From assembly GCA_946885435.1 (NCBI GenBank), contig CAMPGL010000006.1:1-29209 (forward strand): a DNA stretch of 29,209 nucleotides, read 5' to 3'. Source of the DNA: an uncultured Brevundimonas sp. Its GTDB lineage: Bacteria > Pseudomonadota > Alphaproteobacteria > Caulobacterales > Caulobacteraceae. Of the stretch, positions 1-6,957 are shown piece after piece. Positions within the stretch are counted from its first letter, which is position 1; each line of letters starts with the position of its first letter. The notes under the pieces are model-generated. The model saw nothing but the letters and a program-made list of their open reading frames with translations. It searched no databases and was not told the origin of the DNA. A program made the position numbers and the translations under genes.

Positions 1-1
1 G

Positions 2-121
2 CGAGGGGGCGGGAGGGATCTCGAGACCCTGCAACTGCCGTTTGGGACGTTCTTGGCGACCGCAGCGGCCTGTGTCTGGATCTTCGACAATGTGATGCGG
101 CTGCCGCCCGGAGGCTATTAG
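2..121 (+). CDS. Prepilin peptidase (A24 family), C-terminal fragment
   Basis: The frame is open from the window edge to a TAG at 119-121, giving about 39 residues. It contains a Gly/Arg turn followed by LPFGTFLATAAA and a short hydrophobic stretch ending near the C terminus. The 'PFGxFLA' loop followed by a last membrane helix is typical of the C terminus of type IV prepilin leader peptidases (PilD/GspO/CpaA), inner-membrane enzymes that cleave and methylate prepilins. The catalytic aspartates lie outside the window, so the call rests on the tail alone. It converges on the next gene, and the two stop codons overlap. Confidence 0.5.
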   Translation, partial: RGGGRDLETLQLPFGTFLATAAACVWIFDNVMRLPPGGY

Positions 122-369
122 TCGATCTCGTTGTGAATCAGAGGGATCACAAGTCCACCTTCGACCGATCCAGGGAAGCCGGATACGAGACCCATCGCCT
201 GAGCAGCCGCGTCGAGGAGGCTCAAGCCAAGCGCGCAAGCATGGCTTGGACTCAGGCGCAGTTCTTCGCCCGACAGGGTTTTTATGCAGACCTCGCCGGG
301 ACGGGAGGATAGCCGAACCGCGGCCTGATCGTTCGCGGCGGACGAATAGGAGTTGCTCGTCTTAGTCAC
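118..369 (-). CDS. Small hypothetical protein, 83 aa
   Basis: An 83-residue acidic/neutral soluble protein that I do not recognise by name. Only a GTG start (369) is available and the upstream Shine-Dalgarno is weak. The central part (about residues 28-60, with ELRLSPSHACALGLSLLDAA) looks like a short beta-hairpin followed by an amphipathic helix. That 'LSP..A..LG..L..AA' pattern is seen in many small alphaproteobacterial proteins. There is no signal peptide or membrane segment. Its stop overlaps the stop of the convergent prepilin peptidase fragment by a few bases. Residue use is protein-like (few Arg/Pro runs), which is why I keep it while rejecting neighbouring open frames. Confidence 0.5.
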   Translation of the reverse strand: MTKTSNSYSSAANDQAAVRLSSRPGEVCIKTLSGEELRLSPSHACALGLSLLDAAAQAMGLVSGFPGSVEGGLVIPLIHNEID

Positions 370-907
370 GCGTCACCGCATCCGAAGCACGGCCAAGGCA
401 TCAGGCATTGAGGCTCATCGCCAGGGGCCCCACCCAACTATCTCCCTCTGAATGACGCGGCGTTCAGGGGGCCGCAAGCTAAGAACGCAGCTCCCCTCCG
501 AACCTGGCCAAGCGTCACTTTGGCGACACAGGTAAGGCAGACGCTGATAGTTCCTAGCCATCGCGGCCAGCCTTTTGCATAGCGGCTCATCTATGGAGGC
601 CAGATGGTTCGGTCCGTAATGCTGGCGCTCTTGTGGGTGATTTTGATGGTCGGGGTTCATCTCGCGCTCATGGCCCCCCACCGCCAGACTCCTTCGCCGG
701 CTGTCTGTCCTGTCCAGGAGACAGGGCTTTACCCGGCGCGCTGGCGCGCGTCGCCCTGGCCGCGTCTTCTGGTAAGCCCGTCCTCGCGAAGGCCTGATCC
801 CTCGGCACCTCTTTGCGTGGGCATAAGATGACCAGGCAGGCCGAGGTGAGCGATAAGGCCGACGCGGCTTCGCGGCGGTCGCGCCAAGGGGCGCCCCGGG
901 TTTCACA
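370..907. other. Gene-poor stretch before the polysaccharide operon
   Basis: About 540 bp with two opposing open frames (415-906 minus and 604-831 plus), neither convincing. The minus frame is very rich in Arg/Pro. The plus frame starts with a hydrophobic stretch but then degenerates into Pro/Arg-rich sequence. A weak inverted repeat occurs around 448-467 (CTGAATG/CGTTCAG, one G-T wobble), a possible weak terminator. Nothing else supportable is seen. Confidence 0.4.
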
Positions 908-936
908 TTGCGCCAGCCTGCCTACGCCGCTATGAC
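908..936 (+). promoter_or_regulatory. Candidate sigma-70-type promoter for the exporter operon
   Basis: TTGCGCC (908-914) and GCTATGAC (929-936) are separated by 14 bp. The second element matches 7 of 8 positions of the Caulobacter housekeeping -10 pattern GCTANAWC. The -35 half is only a partial match (TTG conserved). Transcription would begin near 943, giving a leader of about 20 nt before the ATG at 962. This is motif reading only, with no experimental support. Confidence 0.3.
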
Positions 937-961
937 CCGCGGCAAGTAGCGGGACGACTTA

Positions 962-1792
962 ATGGCGCCTGACGTTATTCACATGACCGGGCGTCGCCGG
1001 CCCATCGAGGAGGTGGGTCTGGCCGTTCGTGAGTTCGGGAGATCTCTGGCCAGTTACCGTCTGTGGGGAGCTCTGGCCCTCCATGACGTTCTGGGGCGCT
1101 ATCGCGGCTCGTTGCTGGGGCCGCTGTGGATCACCCTGGCTACATCGTCGCTCATCGTCGGCATGGGCCTGCTGTATTCGCAGCTCTTTGACAGCCCCAT
1201 GGATGAGTACATCCCCTATCTCGCGGCCAGCATCGTAATCTGGGGGTTTCTTTCGAGCGCGATCGTAGAGTCCTGCGATGCGTTCACCGGGTCGTCTACG
1301 CTCGTCAAGCAGACGCCGCTGCCGATGTTGGTCTTCGTATGGCGCACGCTCTGGCGGGCGTTGCTGATATTCGCCCATCAACTGCCGGTCATTGCGGTGG
1401 TGATGCTCTATTTCAACAGGTTCCTGGACATCAATTTCCCGCTGGCTCTAGTCGGCATCCTCCTGATCGGGCTGAATCTGGCGTGGATCGCTATCGTCCT
1501 CTCGATCGTCGCGGCCCGCTTTCGTGACGTGCCGCAGGTCGTGATTTCGCTCATGCAGGTCGCGATGTTCCTGACCCCCGTATTCTGGAGCGCGGAGGGA
1601 ATCCGCAGCGGCAGGTTCATTCTGGACGCGAACCCGTTCTGGCACTTGCTTGAGGTGGGCCGCGCCCCCTGGCTGGGCCAAATCCCCGACATGCACCATT
1701 ATGTGGTGGCCACCACCATTCTCCTCGGGGGATGGGCCTTTGCTGCGATCCTTTACACCGTAGTTCAGCGCCGCATTGTCCACTACGTGTGA
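962..1792 (+). CDS. wzm: ABC-2 type polysaccharide export permease (Wzm-like)
   Basis: A 276-residue integral membrane protein, the usual length for Wzm/KpsM permeases that move undecaprenyl-linked O-antigen or capsule chains across the inner membrane. An N-terminal cytoplasmic segment with the family-typical 'RYRGSLLGPLW' motif (about residues 46-56) precedes roughly six hydrophobic segments. These lie near 57-75, 85-105, 125-150, 160-185, 190-210 and 245-270. The pattern 'FLTPVFWSAEGI', followed by 'ANPFWHLLEVGR', is characteristic of ABC2_membrane O-antigen exporters. The ATPase gene begins 3 bp after the stop, so the two should be co-translated and form the transporter. It is the first gene of a six-gene operon. 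The start at 962 is preceded by a modest purine-rich GGGACGA. Confidence 0.9.
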   Translation: MAPDVIHMTGRRRPIEEVGLAVREFGRSLASYRLWGALALHDVLGRYRGSLLGPLWITLATSSLIVGMGLLYSQLFDSPMDEYIPYLAASIVIWGFLSSAIVESCDAFTGSSTLVKQTPLPMLVFVWRTLWRALLIFAHQLPVIAVVMLYFNRFLDINFPLALVGILLIGLNLAWIAIVLSIVAARFRDVPQVVISLMQVAMFLTPVFWSAEGIRSGRFILDANPFWHLLEVGRAPWLGQIPDMHHYVVATTILLGGWAFAAILYTVVQRRIVHYV

Positions 1793-1795
1793 CCC

Positions 1796-2545
1796 ATGCA
1801 CTCAGTTGAACTTACCGGCGTTTCGATACGCTTCCCTGTGTTTGGCGCGGACGACCGGTCGCTCAAGAAGCATGTCGCCCGGTTGGCTCTGGGAGGGCAG
1901 GTGGGGTTTGGCGGCAAGTTTGGTCATAACCCCAGCGTTCTGGCGCTGCAGAACGCCCATCTCGCCTTAAAGAGCGGCGACCGTCTTGGCGTCATCGGAC
2001 CAAATGGGGCCGGCAAGACCACCCTGCTGCGGGTCATGAGCGGGATTTACGCGCCCGACGCCGGCATTGTCTCCATCCGAGGTCGGGTCTCCTCGCTTCT
2101 CGACCTGTCCCTGGGTCTGACCCCGATGGCGACCGGCCGGGAGAACATTCAGCTTCGGGGGCTGGTCCAGGGGCTGACCCGCAGGGAGATCGATCGCCGC
2201 ATGGAGGAGATCGCTGAGTTCAGTGGCCTCGGCGCGTTTCTCGATATGCCGTTCCGGACCTATTCTTCGGGGATGCAGGCGCGTCTCGCCTTCGCGGCGG
2301 CGACCACGTCGGATGCGGACATTCTGATCATGGACGAATGGCTGGCCGTTGGCGACGCGGACTTCCAGGCCAAGGCCCGGGAAAGGCTATTGGGCCTCGT
2401 CAACAAGGCCAGCATCTATGTGCTGGCCTCCCACAGCACCCATATGATCCGGAACCTTTGCAACAAGTTCATCGAGGTCAACCACGGGCGCGTGGGGCCC
2501 ATCCGACCCATCTCCGAAATCGACATGACCTCCGCGGTCATCTAG
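1796..2545 (+). CDS. wzt: Polysaccharide ABC transporter ATPase (Wzt/KpsT-like, short form)
   Basis: A 249-residue nucleotide-binding subunit of the exporter. Walker A is GPNGAGKTT with the lysine at 74, the ABC signature is YSSGMQ (156-161), and Walker B is LIMDEW with D180/E181. The H-loop region reads 'VLASHSTHM'. The N-terminal stretch before Walker A ('[16 protein letters not shown]') is the extension seen in O-antigen/capsule ATPases. The protein ends soon after the H-loop, so it lacks the C-terminal carbohydrate-binding domain of E. coli O9a-type Wzt that recognises a terminal cap. Chain length control by cap recognition in this subunit is therefore unlikely. The gene follows the permease by 3 bp and precedes the dehydrogenase by 14 bp. 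Confidence 0.9.
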   Translation: MHSVELTGVSIRFPVFGADDRSLKKHVARLALGGQVGFGGKFGHNPSVLALQNAHLALKSGDRLGVIGPNGAGKTTLLRVMSGIYAPDAGIVSIRGRVSSLLDLSLGLTPMATGRENIQLRGLVQGLTRREIDRRMEEIAEFSGLGAFLDMPFRTYSSGMQARLAFAAATTSDADILIMDEWLAVGDADFQAKARERLLGLVNKASIYVLASHSTHMIRNLCNKFIEVNHGRVGPIRPISEIDMTSAVI

Positions 2546-2559
2546 CTCGGGGGCGGACC

Positions 2560-3870
2560 ATGCGTATCGCCGTAGTGGGTTTGGGCAAGCTTGGGGCGCC
2601 TCTTGCGGCCGTCCTGGCCTCTGCGGGTCATGAGGTCTTCGGCGTCGATCGAAATCCTGGTTTCGTAGCTGACTTGAACGCCGGGCGAGCGCCGGTACGG
2701 GAGCCGCGCCTGCAGGAGTTCATCGATCGGGCTGATGGTCGCCTTCGCGCTCTGTCCAAGGTTGGAGAGGCTGTCGAGGCCGCCGACGCGACCATGGTGA
2801 TCGTTCCGACGCCTTCGGGCGCCGACGGCTCCTTCTCCAATCGGTTCGTGCTCGAGGCGATCAGCGAGATCGGAGGGGCGCTCAGGGGTCGGGACACGCC
2901 GCACCTGGTCAACATCGTCTCGACCGTAATGCCAGGGTCCTGCGACGGGGAGATTCGCGAGGCGCTCGAGGCGGCGAGCGGCCGCCAGGTGGGGAGCGGT
3001 CTTAGCCTCTGCTATAACCCCGAGTTCATCGCTCTGGGATCGGTCATCAACGACATGCTGCGGCCCGACCTGGTGCTTATCGGCCAGTCGGATGAGGCGG
3101 GCGGCGAAGCCCTGGAGCGAATTCATCGCTCCTACCTAGAAAATGAGCCGGCCGTCCAACGCATGTCCCTGATCAATGCGGAGATCGCAAAGATTTCGAT
3201 CAACGCCTACGTGACGATGAAAATCTCATTCGCCAACGGGCTCGCTGAGATCTGCGAAGCCCTGCCCGGAGCGGACGCCGCCGTCGTTGGCGCCGCCGTA
3301 GGCAAGGATCGGCGGATTGGCGGCGCCTACATGCGCGGCGCGCTGGGCTTTGGCGGCCCGTGCTTTCCTCGCGATGGCCGCGCCTTTATGCGGCTGGCGG
3401 ATACCGTCGGGGGGCGTGCGAACCTTGCCGAGGCGACCCAGGCGATCAATGATCGGCAGGTCGCAAGAATTATTTCGCGCATGGACCGACTTGCGCCCGA
3501 GGGGCCGGTTGCGGTTCTCGGGCTTGCCTATAAGCCCGACACCCCGGTCATTGAGGAAAGCCAGGGCGTTGGGATCGCCTTGGGCCTGGCTCAACAGGGG
3601 CGGGTGGTGCGAGTCCATGATCCCCTGGTCGAACCATCGGACGCCCGGCACGCCCTGGGAGACGAAGTCCTTGTCTGCGCGACGTTGGAAGAAGCTCTGG
3701 CGGGAGCTGCGGGCGTGGTCGTAGCGACCGCGGCTGACGCCTATCATAACCTATCGTCAGAGTTAGGCGCGCCTGCTGTCCCGGTGGTGGTCCTCGACTG
3801 TTGGGGTCGGGTATTGGATGCCCCTTCGCTCGAAGTGCATCGGATCGGTCGGAACGGAGCGGGTCGATGA
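2560..3870 (+). CDS. Nucleotide-sugar 6-dehydrogenase (UDP-Glc/GDP-Man dehydrogenase family)
   Basis: This NAD-dependent enzyme oxidises the C6 hydroxyl of a nucleotide sugar twice to give a uronate. The 436-residue length is normal. The N-terminal Rossmann motif is VGLGKLGAPLA (residues 6-16). The central segment carries K211 and N215 in KISIN, and the catalytic cysteine is C268 in GGPCFPRD. The C-terminal domain contains 'VLGLAYKPDTP'. The substrate (UDP-Glc, UDP-GlcNAc/ManNAc or GDP-Man) cannot be decided from these motifs. The ATG at 2560 was chosen because MRIAVVGLG starts the Rossmann fold and a purine-rich GGGGGCGGA precedes it. The longer open frame upstream only overlaps the wzt gene. 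Its stop overlaps the next start as ATGA. The product probably supplies a uronic-type sugar for the exported polymer. Confidence 0.85.
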   Translation: MRIAVVGLGKLGAPLAAVLASAGHEVFGVDRNPGFVADLNAGRAPVREPRLQEFIDRADGRLRALSKVGEAVEAADATMVIVPTPSGADGSFSNRFVLEAISEIGGALRGRDTPHLVNIVSTVMPGSCDGEIREALEAASGRQVGSGLSLCYNPEFIALGSVINDMLRPDLVLIGQSDEAGGEALERIHRSYLENEPAVQRMSLINAEIAKISINAYVTMKISFANGLAEICEALPGADAAVVGAAVGKDRRIGGAYMRGALGFGGPCFPRDGRAFMRLADTVGGRANLAEATQAINDRQVARIISRMDRLAPEGPVAVLGLAYKPDTPVIEESQGVGIALGLAQQGRVVRVHDPLVEPSDARHALGDEVLVCATLEEALAGAAGVVVATAADAYHNLSSELGAPAVPVVVLDCWGRVLDAPSLEVHRIGRNGAGR

Positions 3871-5156
3871 GCCCGACGGTGCTTCTGGACGGTTACAATC
3901 TGGCGCTTCGACAAGGTACGGGCATCAAGACCTACGGTCTGTTGATGGAAGCCGCCCTTCAGGCGATCGGATGCCGGACCGAGGTCCTGTTCGGAAAGCC
4001 CATACCGAAATCGGGCGATGAACTGCTTCGAGAGGTCACCTTTTTCGACTCGTCTCGCCCCGGTGAGACGAGGCTTGGCCGAGCGTTTCAGAAGCTGGGG
4101 GTGATCGGCTCCGCTCTGATGGGCGGCTCACCTTCTGTCCAGCCCATCCGTCAGACAGGCGCGGTCGTGCTCCCTGCGGGCGAACAGCTGCGTTCGCGCA
4201 TCTGGAACGCCTCCAACCTCTTCGAGGTCGCCAACCAGCGGCATCTGCGCACCGGCGCCTTTCTCGAAGCGCGTATGCCAGGGCCGGTTGACGCTTTCCA
4301 TATGACCTATCCGGTCCCGGTCACGGTCAACGGCGCAAAGCGCTTGATCGTCACCATTCACGACCTGATCCCGCTACGCCTGCCCTATACGACCCTCGAC
4401 AACAAGGTCGAGCTCCTGCGCCGTCACAGAAGGGTGAGCGCACAGGCCGACCTGATTTTCACGGTCTCCGAAGCTTCCAGGCGGGACATCGTCGAGCTGC
4501 TCGGCGTCAATCCCGATAAAGTCGTGATCACGCGCCAGCCGTCGCGGTTCGCGCCCCTAAGCGCGCCGGAACGTCGCGAACAGGGCAGAATCCTCGGCCG
4601 TTTCGGACTTGGCGCGGGCTCCTATGTGCTCTTTGTGGGGGCGATTGAGCCCAAGAAGAACCTGGGTCGACTGCTTCGCGCCTATCTTGAGGCGGATCTC
4701 GATGCGCCCCTGGTGATAGCTGGACCGCGCGCCTGGATGGCCGATGAGGAGATCGGCTGGTTCGCCTCCCAGGACCCTCGTATCGCCCGCAAGGTTCGAC
4801 TGTTGGGACACGTCTCAGTATCTGATTTGCGCTTTCTCTACAGCGGGGCCTCCGCCCTCACCTTCCCGTCCCTTTACGAGGGCTATGGCCTGCCGTTGAT
4901 CGAGGCCATGACCTTCGGCCTGCCAATCCTGACGGCGAAGACCTCCTCTATGCCGGAGGTCTGTGGGGACGCGGCGCTCTACTGCGACCCGTTTGATGTG
5001 CGCGATATCCGCGACAAATTGATAAGGCTGATGACCGATCAGGACGCCCGTACCTGGCTGTCGCAGCGGGCGCTCGAACGAAGCCGCGAGATTACCATGG
5101 AGACCTTCACCGAAGAGGTTCGCGCCGGGTACGCCAAGCTGGGGCTTGTCAACTGA
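3867..5156 (+). CDS. GT4-family glycosyltransferase
   Basis: A 429-residue GT-B fold retaining glycosyltransferase. The C-terminal nucleotide-sugar domain is clear: 'YVLFVGAIEPKKNLGRLL' begins the second Rossmann domain. The hallmark E-x7-E motif is EGYGLPLIE (E338 and E346), followed by 'MPEVCGDAALY', the usual donor-binding loop. The N-terminal half holds the acceptor domain, with 'LIVTIHDLIPLRLP' near the interdomain region, as in WbaZ/mannosyltransferase-like members. No membrane segment is seen, so it probably acts peripherally at the inner membrane on lipid-linked intermediates. The start at 3867 forms an ATGA overlap with the dehydrogenase stop and has a good GGAACGGAGC upstream. GDP-mannose is a common donor for this clade, which would fit the epimerase gene downstream, but donor identity is inference. 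Confidence 0.85.
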   Translation: MSPTVLLDGYNLALRQGTGIKTYGLLMEAALQAIGCRTEVLFGKPIPKSGDELLREVTFFDSSRPGETRLGRAFQKLGVIGSALMGGSPSVQPIRQTGAVVLPAGEQLRSRIWNASNLFEVANQRHLRTGAFLEARMPGPVDAFHMTYPVPVTVNGAKRLIVTIHDLIPLRLPYTTLDNKVELLRRHRRVSAQADLIFTVSEASRRDIVELLGVNPDKVVITRQPSRFAPLSAPERREQGRILGRFGLGAGSYVLFVGAIEPKKNLGRLLRAYLEADLDAPLVIAGPRAWMADEEIGWFASQDPRIARKVRLLGHVSVSDLRFLYSGASALTFPSLYEGYGLPLIEAMTFGLPILTAKTSSMPEVCGDAALYCDPFDVRDIRDKLIRLMTDQDARTWLSQRALERSREITMETFTEEVRAGYAKLGLVN

Positions 5157-5974
5157 TGGCTTTGACCCAACCGCAACCTCCCGCTGCTTCGATCGATGCG
5201 GTGGCGGCTTACTGGAACGCTCGTCCCTGCAACCTGCGCCATTCCAAGGCGACTGTCGGATCGCGACAGTATTTCGACGAAGTCGAAGCCAGGAAGTATT
5301 TTGTCGAACCGCACATCCCCGGCTTCGCTCAATTCGCCGATTGGAAGGGCAAGAGGGTCCTTGAGATCGGCTGCGGCATTGGCACCGATGCGGTCAACTT
5401 CGCGCGCGCAGGGGCGACCTACACCGGCCTCGAACTCTCCAGCGAAAGCCTTGCGCTGGCCAAGACGCGCTTTGAGGTTTTCGGGCTTTCAGGCGAGTTC
5501 GTGCAGGGTGACGCCGAGGGGGCGGAGGCTCTGCTCGCCGGCCGCGAGTTTGACCTCATCTACTCTTTCGGCGTTATCCACCATACGCCGAACCCCCACC
5601 GGGTTCTGGCCGCCGCTCGGCGACTGATCGCGCCCGAGGGTCAGTTGAAGATCATGGTCTACGCCAAGGGGTCGTGGAAAGACATTATGATCGGGGCGGG
5701 CCTTGACCAGCCTGAAGCGCAGTCCGGATGTCCGATAGCCTACCGGTATACCCGCGAGGAGGGCCGGGATCTGCTGGCCCGGGCGGGCTTTGAGACGACC
5801 GCAATCGAGCAAACCCACATATTCCCGTACGTCATCGAGCACTATGTGAACTATGAGTACGTGATCCAGCCCTGGTTCGCCGCCATGCCGTCGCATATGT
5901 TCGAGGCGCTCGAGCGCGAACTCGGCTGGCACCTGCTTTTGACCGGAAGGCCTTCGGCGGGGTCCGCCCCATGA
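5156..5974 (+). CDS. Class I SAM-dependent methyltransferase
   Basis: A 272-residue Rossmann-fold methyltransferase. Motif I is VLEIGCGIG (68-76), followed by an acidic residue at the end of beta-2 ('GLELSSESL'). The post-I/motif II region 'GDAEGAEALL' and 'FDLIYSFGVIHHTPNP' is typical of Methyltransf_11/25-type small-molecule or sugar methyltransferases. The start overlaps the stop of the GT4 gene by one base (TGATG), indicating translational coupling. Its position between a glycosyltransferase and a sugar epimerase suggests O-methylation of a sugar residue or of the chain end. In some ABC-exported polymers terminal methylation stops chain growth, but those enzymes are usually fused to or paired with a long Wzt, which is absent here. 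Confidence 0.8.
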   Translation: MALTQPQPPAASIDAVAAYWNARPCNLRHSKATVGSRQYFDEVEARKYFVEPHIPGFAQFADWKGKRVLEIGCGIGTDAVNFARAGATYTGLELSSESLALAKTRFEVFGLSGEFVQGDAEGAEALLAGREFDLIYSFGVIHHTPNPHRVLAAARRLIAPEGQLKIMVYAKGSWKDIMIGAGLDQPEAQSGCPIAYRYTREEGRDLLARAGFETTAIEQTHIFPYVIEHYVNYEYVIQPWFAAMPSHMFEALERELGWHLLLTGRPSAGSAP

Positions 5975-6942
5975 GATCGGCCATCGTGCTAGGCGCCGGC
6001 GGGTTTATCGGCGGGCATCTCGTCAAGCGGCTCAAGGCCGAAGGGGCCTGGGTGCGCGGCGTCGATTTGAAGCGTCCTGAGTTCGGGCCGACGGCGGCTG
6101 ACGAGTTCTTGCTGGGTGATCTAAGGGATCCCACCTTTTGCGCTGAGGCGCTCGCGCGCGAGCCGGACGAGATATTCCAGCTCGCCGCCGATATGGGCGG
6201 GGCCGGCTTCGTCTTCACCGGTGCGCATGACGCCGACATCATGCACAACTCGGCGGCGATCAATCTTAACGTCCTGGGCGTGGCCCGGGATCGGCGATAC
6301 CGTTCGCGTATCTTCTATTCCTCGTCGGCCTGCATCTATCCCGAATACAACCAGATGGACCCGGATAATCCGCGATGTGCGGAGACCGACGCCTATCCCG
6401 CGGCGCCCGACAGCGAATACGGCTGGGAGAAGCTGTTCTCGGAGCGTCTTTACGCGGCCTTTGCTCGCAACTACGGACTGAACTGCCGCGTCGCGCGCTA
6501 TCACAATATCTTCGGTCCGGAGGGGACCTGGAGTGGCGGTCGGGAGAAGGCGCCGGCCGCGATATGCCGGAAGGTCGCTGAGGCGCCTAACGGGGGTGAG
6601 ATCGAAGTCTGGGGGGACGGACGCCAGACCCGTTCGTTTCTCTATGTCGATGAATGCGTTGAAGGCACCCTGCGCCTCGCGCGGTCAGATGTTCTTGAAC
6701 CGCTCAACATCGGCTCCGACGAAATGGTCTCAATCAACGATCTGGTCGCTCTTGTCGCCGAAATCGCCGGCAAGCGCATCGAGGTGCGGCATATCGACGG
6801 TCCTCAGGGCGTGCGCGGGCGCAACTCCGACAATAATCTGATCGCAGACCGCCTCGGATGGGCGCCATCGGCCAAGCTTCGGTCCGGGCTTGAGCGGACC
6901 TATGAGTGGGTCAAGGAGCAGGTCGAAAGCGCCACCTCCTAA
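5971..6942 (+). CDS. GDP-mannose 3,5-epimerase homologue
   Basis: An extended-SDR sugar epimerase of 323 residues with GAGGFIGGHL (8-17) binding NAD. The middle reads QLAADMGGAGF, SSACIYPE, YGWEK, GGREKAPAA and GVRGRNSDNN, a combination specific to GDP-mannose 3,5-epimerases (GME). These convert GDP-D-mannose to GDP-L-galactose, with GDP-L-gulose as a side product. Relative to Arabidopsis GME as I remember it, S143, C145, Y174, K178, K217 and R306 all have counterparts (S119, C121, Y150, K154, K193, R282) at one constant offset of 24. The acid/base Cys-Lys pair is therefore intact, separating it from UDP-glucose 4-epimerases and RmlB. The start overlaps the methyltransferase stop as ATGA. It ends 15 bp from the convergent GT2 gene. 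No GDP-mannose synthesis gene is in the window. Confidence 0.85.
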   Translation: MRSAIVLGAGGFIGGHLVKRLKAEGAWVRGVDLKRPEFGPTAADEFLLGDLRDPTFCAEALAREPDEIFQLAADMGGAGFVFTGAHDADIMHNSAAINLNVLGVARDRRYRSRIFYSSSACIYPEYNQMDPDNPRCAETDAYPAAPDSEYGWEKLFSERLYAAFARNYGLNCRVARYHNIFGPEGTWSGGREKAPAAICRKVAEAPNGGEIEVWGDGRQTRSFLYVDECVEGTLRLARSDVLEPLNIGSDEMVSINDLVALVAEIAGKRIEVRHIDGPQGVRGRNSDNNLIADRLGWAPSAKLRSGLERTYEWVKEQVESATS

Positions 6943-6957
6943 GCGCCTCGGCCGTGC

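Noticed and set aside
604..831. 75-residue plus-strand frame with hydrophobic N terminus and GGAGG upstream
   Set aside because: The first 25 residues look like a signal peptide, but the rest is Pro/Arg-rich and not protein-like; the ribosome site is too close. Not enough support.
415..906. 163-residue minus-strand open frame
   Set aside because: Very rich in Arg, Pro and Ser with no conserved pattern; typical of a random open frame in high-GC DNA.
2338..2559. N-terminal extension of the dehydrogenase frame
   Set aside because: Overlaps the wzt gene in another frame and is Gly/Gln/Pro-rich; the Rossmann motif starts at 2560.
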